Assembly: GCF_015667795.1 (NCBI RefSeq) | Contig: NZ_JADPEL010000015.1 | Span: forward strand, 16,412-80,411 | Origin: Clostridium sp. D53t1_180928_C8 | Lineage (GTDB): Bacteria; Bacillota; Clostridia; Clostridiales; Clostridiaceae | Direction of reading: 5' to 3' | DNA: 64,000 nucleotides | Shown here: positions 25,449-34,778 of the stretch, piece after piece | Numbering within the stretch: the first letter of the stretch is position 1 | Layout: every line of letters starts with the position of its first letter | Notes under the pieces: generated by a model | Databases searched by the model: none | Seen by the model: only the letters and a program-made list of their open reading frames with translations | What the model was told of the DNA's origin: nothing | Program-made: the position numbers and the translations under genes

Positions 25449-26547
25449 AGTGATGATGAATACTACAAAATTATTACTTAAGAAAAGGAGTTTCATTGTT
25501 ATGGGAATAATAGCTCCTGCAATTGTAATTGTATTTTTTAGCTTTGCTTTTGGCAAGGATATGAATTATAAGGTTGGAATAATTGATAAAGATAATAGCT
25601 ATATTTCAAAAGAGATAATAGATGTTATAAATGCTATAGAAGATGTAGACATAACAGATATAAGTAAAGATAATTATGAAATTTTACTTGCATCTCATCA
25701 GATACAGATAGCAATTATAATTGAAGATAATTTCAGTGATAATTTATTAAATTTAGAAGAGAGTAAAATTACTATAAAATCAATTTCTAATAGTGATGTT
25801 AAGGAAACCTTAGTATCTATTATAAAATCAAAAGTAAATAATTTAAGTTTAATAGCTAAAGTAAGTAATAAAAATATAGATACCTTTAAAGAAAAAAATG
25901 AAGCTTATAAAAATAATTTACTTGAATATAACCTAAGTGAAGTTGAAGAAAGTAAGCCTGTTATAGAAAACTCTATAGGAATAGTTATAATGATGATATT
26001 AATAAGTGGGGCTGCTATAGCTAATTTTTTAATTGAAGATGAAGAACATAATACTAAATCAAGGGTTTTAGTTAGTGGTATAAAGCAACATAAGTATTAT
26101 ATGGCTTTGCTTATAGTATTTTATTTAGTATCTTCTATAAGTAGCCTTATATATTATGTTCTTTGCAAGTTATTAAATTTGGATTTTGGTATGAATAATA
26201 CTAATAACTTTTTATTAGTTATGCTATTACTTAATTTAGTAGCTATATCTTTGAATTTATGTATTGTTAGTTTTAGTAGGAATAGATATATTGCTAGCAC
26301 TATTAATATATTAATAGTTATACCAACTTGTATGATATCAGGAGTATTTTGGGATTTTGAAATTATGCCCGGTTACTTGCAAAAAATAGGAAGCTTAATG
26401 CCTCAGAGATGGATATATAAATGTATAGAAAATTTACAGGTATATGGTAGTTTAAGCTCAATATATCAATATGTTTTTTATATGATAGCTATATCTGTAT
26501 TATTATTTAGTTTTAGTTTATCTATGTTTAGAATAAGAAAAGTATAA
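25441..26547 (+). CDS. ABC-2 type permease, second subunit
   Basis: About 369 residues with the same design as its neighbour: N-terminal helix (IMGIIAPAIVIVFFSFAFG-like), extracytoplasmic domain with coiled-coil character, and five or six C-terminal helices; SGVFWDFEIMPGYLQKIGSLMPQRW is the family's conserved end. The start is uncertain: the TTG at 25441 has GGTGAT 4 bp upstream, while an in-frame TTG at 25429 and an ATG at 25453 are weaker. Last gene of the flavoprotein/ABC unit. Confidence 0.82.
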   Translation: MFRVMMNTTKLLLKKRSFIVMGIIAPAIVIVFFSFAFGKDMNYKVGIIDKDNSYISKEIIDVINAIEDVDITDISKDNYEILLASHQIQIAIIIEDNFSDNLLNLEESKITIKSISNSDVKETLVSIIKSKVNNLSLIAKVSNKNIDTFKEKNEAYKNNLLEYNLSEVEESKPVIENSIGIVIMMILISGAAIANFLIEDEEHNTKSRVLVSGIKQHKYYMALLIVFYLVSSISSLIYYVLCKLLNLDFGMNNTNNFLLVMLLLNLVAISLNLCIVSFSRNRYIASTINILIVIPTCMISGVFWDFEIMPGYLQKIGSLMPQRWIYKCIENLQVYGSLSSIYQYVFYMIAISVLLFSFSLSMFRIRKV

Positions 26548-26625
26548 AAAGTGAGAATAAAAATATTAAAAATAGTTGAAATTAAATCTATGGAATAATT
26601 AAATAGTGAAAAGGAAAGTTTAGTT

Positions 26626-28062
26626 ATGGCTAGATTTACATGGAAACAAATATTAAATAAAAATCGTATTAGAGATTATAAAGGTACTAAAAGGAATTTA
26701 GATTGCAGAGATGAATTTGAAAATGATTATGATAGAATTTTATTTAGTGCATCATTTAGAAGACTTCAAGATAAAGCACAGGTATTTCCTTTAGAAAAGT
26801 TAGACTTTGTTAGAACAAGATTAACTCATTCATTAGAAGTATCTTCAATTGCAAAATCTCTTGCTATAAGCATTGGATATAAATTAATTGACATTACAGC
26901 AAAATCTGATGATAAAGTAACTGCTGTAATGGTAGAAGAAATGAGCAATGTTTTAGCATGTGCAGGACTTATACATGATTTGGGGAATCCTCCGTTTGGT
27001 CATTTTGGAGAAGTTGCTATTAGAGAGTGGTTTGAAGAAAAATTATCTAAAAATGATGATAATACTTATACTTTTAGTTATGATAAATACACATTTAACT
27101 TAGATAAACAAGAAGCTTTAGATTTATTAAATTTTGAAGGTAATGCACAAGGTTTAAGAATTTTGACAAAGCTTCATTTTGTTATTGATAGATTTGGGAT
27201 GAATTTAACAACTGGAGTATTGAGTTCAGTTATAAAATATCCTATTTCATCAATTGAATTAGAAAAAAGTAAATTAAATAAAATGGGATATTATAAATCA
27301 GAAAGTGCAGTTTTTAAAGAAATTGCAGATGAAACTAACATATGGGGTAGTAGAAATCCATTGGTATATATTTTAGAAGCAGCTGATGATATAGCATATC
27401 TATTAGGAGATTTAGAAGATTCTTTTAATAAAAATATAATATCTCATGATGTTTTTAAAGCAAAGTATGAAGATTTCATTAAAGAAGAAGGTTATGAAGA
27501 GAAAACTTTAGAGGAAAGCTTATCGTTTTATTTATCAAAAAATTATGATATAGCAAAAGAGGAGTATGGGTATGAGGATCCAGGAGAATATGCTTTAAAA
27601 TCATTTGTAATAAAGCTAAATAGATATTTAAAAGATTCAGTTATAGAGGAGTTTCTTGATTCTTATGATGAAATAATGGATGGAGTTTATCAAGGTGATT
27701 TAATAGGAAATTCAAAGGCTAAAAATATATCTATGTTTTTGAGAAATATATCTAAAGAGTATGTTTATACTAATGAAAGAATAGTTGCTAATGAAATTGT
27801 AGGGTATAATATAATTCATAGCTTACTAGATATATTTATACCTGCTACTTTAAATAAAGATGTTAAACCTTATAAGGGGTATGATGGCAAGTTGTATTCT
27901 TTAATTTCTAAGAATTATAGATTTGTTTGTGAAAATAATATAGATCAAAGAGAATGTAGTGAAGAATATTCAAGATTATTATTAGTAACAGATTTTATCT
28001 GTGGTATGACAGATTCTTATGCAGCTTATCTTTATCAAGAAATTAGGGGGATGAAAGTATAA
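26626..28062 (+). CDS. dgt: dGTP triphosphohydrolase (HD-domain dNTPase)
   Basis: 478 residues of the Dgt/SAMHD1-like HD superfamily, which hydrolyses dNTPs to deoxynucleosides and tripolyphosphate. Seen: DRILFSASFRRLQDKAQVFPLE, RTRLTHSLEVSSIA (first His), GLIHDLGNPPFGHFGE (HD pair), and EAADDIAYLLGDLEDS (last Asp), all typical of Dgt. Full length. AAAGGA precedes the ATG. It is 78 bp from the ABC permease with no clear terminator between, so read-through is possible. dNTPases also act in phage defence, but this looks like the housekeeping form. Confidence 0.88.
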   Translation: MARFTWKQILNKNRIRDYKGTKRNLDCRDEFENDYDRILFSASFRRLQDKAQVFPLEKLDFVRTRLTHSLEVSSIAKSLAISIGYKLIDITAKSDDKVTAVMVEEMSNVLACAGLIHDLGNPPFGHFGEVAIREWFEEKLSKNDDNTYTFSYDKYTFNLDKQEALDLLNFEGNAQGLRILTKLHFVIDRFGMNLTTGVLSSVIKYPISSIELEKSKLNKMGYYKSESAVFKEIADETNIWGSRNPLVYILEAADDIAYLLGDLEDSFNKNIISHDVFKAKYEDFIKEEGYEEKTLEESLSFYLSKNYDIAKEEYGYEDPGEYALKSFVIKLNRYLKDSVIEEFLDSYDEIMDGVYQGDLIGNSKAKNISMFLRNISKEYVYTNERIVANEIVGYNIIHSLLDIFIPATLNKDVKPYKGYDGKLYSLISKNYRFVCENNIDQRECSEEYSRLLLVTDFICGMTDSYAAYLYQEIRGMKV

Positions 28063-28105
28063 AAAGTAATACTCAATTATCATATAATAAAAGATATTAA
28101 TTTAT

Positions 28106-28155
28106 AAAAAACTTACAGAAAGTTATATTGTGTACTTTTTGTAAGTTTTTGTTTT
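28106..28155 (+). terminator. Terminator after dgt
   Basis: AAAAACTTACAGAAAGT / ACTTTTTGTAAGTTTTT stem and T-rich tail. Confidence 0.75.
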
Positions 28156-28639
28156 AAAATAAAAAAATAAACTTATATTCTATAAATTTGAATAAAATAA
28201 AATTTAACTTAATTAATACAATAAAATTAAATTTTACAATAGATATCTATATAAGTAATTGATTTATATGTACATGCATGATATAGTATTGTTAGCTAAT
28301 TTTAGACAAAATATATTATAAAATTCAAAAAATAACAGTAAATCTGAAATAATATTTTAAAAATATTAAAATAATGCTGAAATTTTATGAAAGTTTTATA
28401 AGTATAATAATTTAGGAGCAAATAAGAGTAAGATTAAAGTGTAATTAAAAATATAAATTTAGGTATTATTAAGTTTATAACAGTTGTTAAATATATTAAA
28501 GGTACTCTTATCAATAGGATAGGAGTATTTTTTTAGTAAAAAATAATATTTACATAATTAAAAATAAATACATTATTAATTATGTAAATGTTTAAATAGA
28601 TTTATTATTAATTTCTTATATTCCAAGGGGGTGAAAGTA
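28156..28639 (+). promoter_or_regulatory. Long leader region of the VTC/CotH/GT2 operon
   Basis: 480 bp without a gene. It holds a second complete terminator (28503-28534) more than 350 bp after the dgt terminator, with no gene for it to end, then a 13-bp perfect inverted repeat ATTTACATAATTA / TAATTATGTAAAT (28548-28560, 28577-28589) before the first start codon. The region could encode a small RNA or an attenuating leader. No c-di-GMP-I, T-box or other known riboswitch core was recognised. Confidence 0.4.
28503..28534 (+). terminator. Terminator or attenuator upstream of the operon
   Basis: TACTCTTATC / GATAGGAGTA stem, 5-nt loop, T7. It precedes the VTC-domain gene by 105 bp. Confidence 0.75.
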
Positions 28640-29329
28640 ATGATTGTAAATAGGAGGGAATTAAAGTACCCAATAGGAGAAATAGACTATTATAGAGTAA
28701 ATAAATTATTCAATGAAATATTAACTCCTGACAAAAACAATGGGAAATATGGATATAAAATTAGAAGTCTATATTTTGACAGTATAAATAATGATGACTA
28801 TTATGCAAAAGTTGGTGGGGAAGAAGTAAGAAAAAAAATTAGATTGAGAATATATGATACTAAATCAACTAAAGTAAAGCTTGAAATAAAAAGAAAGCTA
28901 AATATAAGTCAAATAAAAGAAACTACAACTATAAGCAAAGAAGATGCTATAAGCTTGATAAATAAGGACTATAGTGTTCTTTTAAAATATGATGAAATAG
29001 CACATTCTGCTTATAATATTATGACCATGGGTCAGTATCAGCCTGTAGTTTTAATTGATTATAATAGAAGAGCTTATATACATACAGAAAACAATATAAG
29101 AGTTACATTAGATAGTGATATAAGATCTAATGAATTTGATTTTAATATGTTTAGTGATGATGTAACAATGGTACCAGCTTTTGATTATTATAATGCATTG
29201 TTGGAAGTTAAATTTGATGGTGAATTATTTTGCTGGATTTCTCAAGCTTTGGTTGGTTTAGATACAACTAATTATTCAATTAGTAAATATTGTAGTGGAA
29301 GAAGATTTTATGAAAATTATATATTATAA
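28640..29329 (+). CDS. VTC-domain (polyphosphate polymerase-like) protein
   Basis: 229 residues forming a single VTC/CYTH-type tunnel domain: RRELKYPIG, YKIRSLYFDS, KIRLRIYD (paired Arg), VKLEIKRK (E-x-K-x-K) and LLEVKFDGE, which are the basic and acidic strands that hold phosphate and metal in yeast Vtc4. In eukaryotes the fold polymerises polyphosphate; the bacterial versions beside DUF4956 and CotH have no settled function. Cytoplasmic, no membrane segment. The ATG at 28640 is preferred (AAGGGGG 8 bp upstream); a GTG at 28631 overlaps the site. First gene of a six-gene operon. Confidence 0.8.
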   Translation: MIVNRRELKYPIGEIDYYRVNKLFNEILTPDKNNGKYGYKIRSLYFDSINNDDYYAKVGGEEVRKKIRLRIYDTKSTKVKLEIKRKLNISQIKETTTISKEDAISLINKDYSVLLKYDEIAHSAYNIMTMGQYQPVVLIDYNRRAYIHTENNIRVTLDSDIRSNEFDFNMFSDDVTMVPAFDYYNALLEVKFDGELFCWISQALVGLDTTNYSISKYCSGRRFYENYIL

Positions 29330-29343
29330 GGTGGTTTATTAAA

Positions 29344-30012
29344 ATGAAAGAAATATTATATGAATATTTATTATCACAGAATGGAAGTACAACTGTATTT
29401 GATGCATTAGAAATGATGGGGATAGCCCTATTACTATCAATGGTAATATTTTGGACTTACAAAATTACTTTTAGTGGAGTTATGTATAACAGAAAATTTA
29501 ATGTATCTTTAATTATGTTAACACTTGTTACAACTATGGTTATGATTGTAATTGGTAGTGATATAGCATTATCACTAGGTATGGTTGGAGCATTATCTAT
29601 AGTTCGTTTTAGAACAGCAATTAAGGATCCAAGAGATACAGGATATATATTCTGGTGTATAGCCATTGGTATTAGTGTTGGTAGTGGAAATTATATGATA
29701 TCAATTATTGGATCATTATTTTTATTTGTTGTATTATCTATTTTTAGTTTTAGTGGTTTTGGAAAAGAAGAAAGATATATTCTTATAGTTAGGGGACTTA
29801 GAGAAAAGGAAGAAGATATTATGAGATGTGTATTTAATTCTTTTAAGGGAAGTCAATTAAGAGCTAAGAATTCAATTGGAAACAATATAGAAATAATTTA
29901 TCAAATAAAAATTAAAAATAGTGATGATAAAAACATAGTTGATGATTTATATAAAATAGAAGGTGTAAATACAGTTAATATTGTTGCTCAAAATGGAGAA
30001 ACAATAGGTTAG
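29344..30012 (+). CDS. DUF4956 membrane protein
   Basis: 222 residues with four membrane helices in the first 140 (starting about 22, 50, 70 and 112) and a cytoplasmic alpha/beta tail. The sequence GMVGALSIVRFRTAIKDPRD between helices is the hallmark of DUF4956. The family regularly sits beside VTC and CotH genes, so the three probably form one machine; function unknown. It follows the VTC gene by 14 bp and precedes the CotH gene by 8 bp. Confidence 0.82.
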   Translation: MKEILYEYLLSQNGSTTVFDALEMMGIALLLSMVIFWTYKITFSGVMYNRKFNVSLIMLTLVTTMVMIVIGSDIALSLGMVGALSIVRFRTAIKDPRDTGYIFWCIAIGISVGSGNYMISIIGSLFLFVVLSIFSFSGFGKEERYILIVRGLREKEEDIMRCVFNSFKGSQLRAKNSIGNNIEIIYQIKIKNSDDKNIVDDLYKIEGVNTVNIVAQNGETIG

Positions 30013-30020
30013 GTGATTTT

Positions 30021-31520
30021 ATGAAAAAAGATATCTTAAGGGGATTCATGGCCTTAGTATTTATTTTTCTAACGTTAATATCTTGTGCTCTTTTAAAAGA
30101 ATTTAAAGGAGACGTTAAAGAGTTAGATGGGGATAATGGAAACAATGAATCTAATAAATTTTATGGATATAATTTAGAAAATACTACATTTAACTTACCT
30201 GTAGTTATAATAAATACAAATGGGAACTCAGTAAAAAGACAAGAAGATATAACTGCTGATATGCAAGTATATGATAGTAATAACAATACTTTAAATGAAG
30301 AGCCTAGCTTAGAAAGTAGGATTAACATAAGCATAAGAGGTAATAGTACATCTAAATATCCTAAAAAACAATATAGCTTAGAGTTTATAAATAGTAAAGG
30401 TGAAGAAAAGAGTAAAAAGATATTAGATATGGAAAAGGGATCTGATTGGATATTAAATGGACCTTTTTCTGATAAATCCTTAATGAGAAATTATATAGCT
30501 TATAAAACAGCTAGAAATATAATGGAATATGCTCCTGATGTAAGATTCTGTGAAGTTTTTGTAATTGATGATGGCAGCAAGACTATTAAAGAGGAACATT
30601 ATAAGGGTGTATATCTAATGATAGAAAAAATAAAGAGAGATGAAAATAGAGTAGAAATTACTAAATCTCAAGATAATATGAACGAGACAAGCTTTATTGT
30701 CTCTAAGGATAGAGTAAAAGAAAGTGATATAGGATTAAATAGTTATGGGGTTCAAACTTATATTGATTTTTATGGATTAAATATAGAATATCCTAAAAAA
30801 CAACTTACTGAAGGAAAGTATGAATATATAAATAAATATATTAGTGAATTTGAAAGAATATTATATTCAGATAAATTTAATGATCCAATAGATGGATATA
30901 GGAAGTATATAGATGTAGATTCTTTTGTAGATTACTACATTATAAATGAATTTTTCAAAAATACAGATGCAGGTTTATTAAGTACATATTTCTATAAAGA
31001 TTATGCAGGAAAATTAAAAGCAGGTCCAATATGGGATTTTAATAAATCATTAGGTAATCATAATGAGGAGATAGGGATACCATACGACTATACATCATTT
31101 TTCATGATTAATCGACCATGGTTTGATAGATTAATGGAAGATAAAAGTTTTAGTGAGCAGGTTGTAAATAGGTTTAAGTATCTACGAACAACATATTTAA
31201 GTGATAATTACTTAATGGAAATGATTGATGAAGCATTGACTCTTTTAGGAGATGCACCAAAGCGTAATTTTTATAAATGGTCAATAGAAATGTGTAATCA
31301 GGCTGAAGTATTTGAAGATAATGGAGATATAACACAATCTTATTCATTGAATATAGAACCTTATAGAGAATTTTTAGAAAAAAATCAAAAATTATTAAAA
31401 AGTACTGAATATAGATCAAAATCATATGAAGAAGAGATATTAATGATGAAAGAATTTATAATTAATAGAGGAAAATGGATGGATGATAATATAGACAGTC
31501 TTAGCAAATGGGCGAGCTAA
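30021..31520 (+). CDS. CotH-family kinase, predicted lipoprotein
   Basis: 499 residues. The N-terminus is a signal with lipobox TLISC, so the protein should be anchored outside the membrane. The CotH kinase fold is clear: SIRGNSTSKYPKKQYSLEF (phosphate-binding region), DWILNGPFSDKSLMRNYIAY, YKGVYLMIEKIKRDENRV and the metal-binding GPIWDFNKSLGN. In Bacillus CotH phosphorylates spore coat proteins; secreted CotH proteins elsewhere act in the envelope. Its place among a GT2 and a glycosidase suggests phosphorylation of an envelope polymer or protein. AGGTGA start, 12 bp before the next gene. Confidence 0.82.
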   Translation: MKKDILRGFMALVFIFLTLISCALLKEFKGDVKELDGDNGNNESNKFYGYNLENTTFNLPVVIINTNGNSVKRQEDITADMQVYDSNNNTLNEEPSLESRINISIRGNSTSKYPKKQYSLEFINSKGEEKSKKILDMEKGSDWILNGPFSDKSLMRNYIAYKTARNIMEYAPDVRFCEVFVIDDGSKTIKEEHYKGVYLMIEKIKRDENRVEITKSQDNMNETSFIVSKDRVKESDIGLNSYGVQTYIDFYGLNIEYPKKQLTEGKYEYINKYISEFERILYSDKFNDPIDGYRKYIDVDSFVDYYIINEFFKNTDAGLLSTYFYKDYAGKLKAGPIWDFNKSLGNHNEEIGIPYDYTSFFMINRPWFDRLMEDKSFSEQVVNRFKYLRTTYLSDNYLMEMIDEALTLLGDAPKRNFYKWSIEMCNQAEVFEDNGDITQSYSLNIEPYREFLEKNQKLLKSTEYRSKSYEEEILMMKEFIINRGKWMDDNIDSLSKWAS

Positions 31521-31532
31521 TAGGAGATAAAA

Positions 31533-33626
31533 ATGAAAAAGTTTTTAATAATTTCTACAATAATATTTATATTTCTTACTAGTCATATAAGTGAATTTAT
31601 ATCAGATAAATTACGAAGCACTGACTCTTATTTTACTAAAGTTATAGATAAAGATATATATATAACTAAAAATGATAAATGGGAGAAGTTATATATAAAA
31701 GGTATTAATCTTACATCAACAAGACCTGGTGCTTACGAAAGTGAGAATAAAGTAACATATGAAGAATATTTGAGTTGGATATCATTAATAAGTGATATGG
31801 GAGTAAATTGTATAAGAGTACCTAATTTGATGGGACATGATTTCTATAAAGCATTAGAAGAATTTAATAGAGATAAGGAAGAGCCAATTTACTTAATGCA
31901 AGGTATATATTTTGATGAAACTTATTTACAAGATGGCTATGACCCTCAAAGTAGTAATTTAAAATCAATATTTAAGGATAATATAAAGTTAATAGTTGAT
32001 TCGATACATGGGAATCCATATAACTATGATAAACCTGATATATTACAAAACTATACTACAAGTGTTTCAGAATATGTACTTGGGTATACAGTTGGAATAG
32101 AGTTTGCAGAAGATGATTTAATATATACAGAAATTATGAATGAAAATAAAAGTTATAATGGTGAGTATATTTATACAGACAATGATTCTTCATCATTTGA
32201 ATCATATTTAGCACAAATGGGAGATTATCTAGCTAATTATGAAATGAAAACTTATGAAAATCAAAGATTAATAAGCTTTATAGGATCATCATCATATCAT
32301 ATAGTTAGTAGTAGAGAAAATCCTAATGAAGATAATGTTATATCAAACTTATCAACAGATAAGTATTCAGCTAAAAAGTATATTGATATAGAAAATATAA
32401 AATATAAAAATAATTTAAAAACAGGAATAGTAGTTTCTTATAATATATTTCCATCATATTCTGAGATAAAAGAATATCAAGGAGATTTAAAATATTATTT
32501 TGAGAAAATAAATGATTATCATACTATTCCAGTTTTAATAAGTGAATTAGGAATACCTTCATCTAGAGTAGCTAATAGTTTTAATGAAGGAAATGAATAT
32601 GTAAATGAAGAAGAGCAAGGAAAATTATTAGTACAAGCTTATAAAGATATTAAAGCTTCTAGTTGTGCAGGTGGGTTTATCTTTGAATTCCAAGATAGTT
32701 GGAATAGATCTTCTTGGAATACTAGAGATAGTAAAATATTAGATAGGTCAGCTTATTGGAGTGATGCACAAACATATGCACAAAGTTTTGGTGTTATGGC
32801 TTTTGATCCAGGAGAAGCTAAAAGTATTTCTTATCCGGATGAAAGTATTGATGAGTGGAGCAGTAATGATGTTATAAGTGAAGATGAAAATATAACTTTA
32901 TCTATGAAAAGTGATGAGAAATATTTATACTTTATGATTAAATCATTAAATGACTTTGATTTTGAAAAAAATGAAGTATATATAGATTTAGATGTAACAC
33001 CAAAGTCAGGTGTTGAAAAAAGCTCACAATTTAATTTAACATTTGAAAAACCTATAGATTTTATTATAGAGATTAATGAAAAGGAAAACTCTAGGGTGTA
33101 TGTTCATGAGTATTATAATGAATTTACATTTAACAAGAATAAAAAGCTAAATAAAATAAGGCCAGATTTAATAAATCATAAGTATGATATGGATGAATTT
33201 TCTAAAATATTTATGGAGGTAAGCCCTAAAACTTATGTGGAGAGCCTAAATAGCTTTATAGATGAAATCAACTATGAAACAGGAAAATTAGTATATGGAA
33301 ATGCAAATCCGAGCAGTGAAGATTTTAACTCAGTTTCAGATTTTTATATAGGAGATAATTATATTGAAATTAGAATACCATGGGCTTTATTAAATTTTAT
33401 GGATCCTTCTACAAAGCAAATAAAAGACGATTTCTATAAAGAGTTTAATATTAAGCCATTACAGATAAAAGATCTAAATGTGGGATGTACTATAAAAGAG
33501 AATGGATTAATAATAAAAAGATTAAAAAGTGAAGAATATGATTTAGAGAGTTGGATTATACCAAAGTACCATGAGAGATTAAAAGAGTCATATTATATTT
33601 TGAAGGAAGAGTTAAATAAAGAATAG
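31533..33626 (+). CDS. Secreted TIM-barrel glycosidase-like protein with CBM9-like end
   Basis: 697 residues. A hydrophobic N-terminus (residues 1-18) is a signal or anchor. Residues about 35-420 look like a (beta/alpha)8 glycosidase of the GH2/GH5 clan: YIKGINLTSTRPG, WISLISDMGVNCIRVPN, VLISELGIPSSR (candidate nucleophile Glu) and GGFIFEFQDSW. Residues about 440-690 resemble a CBM9/DOMON-like beta domain (SDEKYLYFMIKS ... VYIDLDVTPKSG, IEIRIPWALLNF). It probably trims or releases the polymer made by the GT2. No exact GH family is assigned, and the acid/base residue is not obvious. Confidence 0.6.
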   Translation: MKKFLIISTIIFIFLTSHISEFISDKLRSTDSYFTKVIDKDIYITKNDKWEKLYIKGINLTSTRPGAYESENKVTYEEYLSWISLISDMGVNCIRVPNLMGHDFYKALEEFNRDKEEPIYLMQGIYFDETYLQDGYDPQSSNLKSIFKDNIKLIVDSIHGNPYNYDKPDILQNYTTSVSEYVLGYTVGIEFAEDDLIYTEIMNENKSYNGEYIYTDNDSSSFESYLAQMGDYLANYEMKTYENQRLISFIGSSSYHIVSSRENPNEDNVISNLSTDKYSAKKYIDIENIKYKNNLKTGIVVSYNIFPSYSEIKEYQGDLKYYFEKINDYHTIPVLISELGIPSSRVANSFNEGNEYVNEEEQGKLLVQAYKDIKASSCAGGFIFEFQDSWNRSSWNTRDSKILDRSAYWSDAQTYAQSFGVMAFDPGEAKSISYPDESIDEWSSNDVISEDENITLSMKSDEKYLYFMIKSLNDFDFEKNEVYIDLDVTPKSGVEKSSQFNLTFEKPIDFIIEINEKENSRVYVHEYYNEFTFNKNKKLNKIRPDLINHKYDMDEFSKIFMEVSPKTYVESLNSFIDEINYETGKLVYGNANPSSEDFNSVSDFYIGDNYIEIRIPWALLNFMDPSTKQIKDDFYKEFNIKPLQIKDLNVGCTIKENGLIIKRLKSEEYDLESWIIPKYHERLKESYYILKEELNKE

Positions 33627-33641
33627 GAAAGGTAATATATA

Positions 33642-34778
33642 ATGCAAAATGTAGCGAAGATATATATAATTTTAAGCTTCTTCATATATATAATTTTATC
33701 AGCTATAGTGTATATGATAATAATAGATAAAATAGATATTATTTATAATAAAAAGGTTAAAAAACTAGATACTACTTTTAAGAAAGTAGTTTTGCAACAG
33801 TTAAATTGTATTAAGGAAGATAAGGGAATTTCTAAAATTGATATTCAATATGTATTGAATAAGTTAAAAAAGAAGCATTATATAAACTCATTTATTAATG
33901 CAATAACTGAGTTTAATAAGGATAGAGAAAATCATAATTTTACTAGGATATATAGTAGCAACTTTGAAGATTTTATAGAGGCATTTTTAAAAAAGAATAA
34001 GAAAAAAGATGAAACAATAAAAGCTTTTTGCGCAGTTGTATTAGGTGAATTTAAACTAAGTAATTATGAAGTTAATACTTTCTTAATAGAATGCTTAAAT
34101 ACTAACTCAATATATTTAAGAGTAGCTTCTCTTGAAGCTATTTCTAAAATAGGTAATGAAAAAAACTTTATTCAAGCAATTAAATATATTTCAGATAAGA
34201 ACTATTACATACATAATAAAGTATTCATTGATATATTAAATCAATTTGAGGGAAATACATACCTATTAAATAAAGAATTACTTAATAATTTTAATGTTTT
34301 TAATAACAATTTAAAAAAGAATATAATAGAACATTATAAAAATAATAAAGTTGAATTTGTTAAAGAAAATTTAATAGATATATTAAAGGGGAAAAATGCT
34401 GAAAAGGAAATTAGAATAAGCATTATTAAGTATTTTTCATCCGTAATCCATAAATATGCTCAGGATGTAATTATTGAGATTCTAAGGAGAGGTGACTGGG
34501 AATATAGGGCTGTATGTGCAACGGCATTAGCTAGTTATAAAAATGAAGATAGTGTGAATGCATTATTAGTAAGTGTCACTGATAAAAACTGGTATGTAAG
34601 ATATAATTCAGCAATTTCTTTATTACAGTTTGGTGATGATGTAATAGATTTGGTTTTTTTAAAAGAAGACAAGTACTCTAGAGATATTATTTTTTATGCT
34701 ATGTTTATGAAAAATAAAATAAGTTATGAAGAGTATCTAGAAAAATCTAGAGATTTAGAGGGAATTTATAATGTTTAA
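33642..34778 (+). CDS. Membrane-anchored HEAT-repeat protein
   Basis: 378 residues. One N-terminal membrane helix (about 7-30) is followed by a basic linker and a helical domain with HEAT-like repeats: LRVASLEAISKIGNE, YRAVCATALASYKNEDSVNALLVSV, WYVRYNSAISLLQFGDD. These repeats form scaffolds for protein binding. It overlaps the GT2 gene by 8 bp (coupled translation), which suggests it is the synthase partner, perhaps like the accessory proteins of other polysaccharide synthases. No enzymatic motif. Confidence 0.72.
   Translation: MQNVAKIYIILSFFIYIILSAIVYMIIIDKIDIIYNKKVKKLDTTFKKVVLQQLNCIKEDKGISKIDIQYVLNKLKKKHYINSFINAITEFNKDRENHNFTRIYSSNFEDFIEAFLKKNKKKDETIKAFCAVVLGEFKLSNYEVNTFLIECLNTNSIYLRVASLEAISKIGNEKNFIQAIKYISDKNYYIHNKVFIDILNQFEGNTYLLNKELLNNFNVFNNNLKKNIIEHYKNNKVEFVKENLIDILKGKNAEKEIRISIIKYFSSVIHKYAQDVIIEILRRGDWEYRAVCATALASYKNEDSVNALLVSVTDKNWYVRYNSAISLLQFGDDVIDLVFLKEDKYSRDIIFYAMFMKNKISYEEYLEKSRDLEGIYNV

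Noticed and set aside
21495-26547. Bacteriocin or streptolysin-like peptide cluster
   Set aside because: No precursor peptide with a leader was seen in the gaps, and the flavoprotein is not a YcaO or SagB type.
28156-28503. c-di-GMP riboswitch before the exopolysaccharide-like operon
   Set aside because: Looked for the conserved class I and class II core bases and did not find them.
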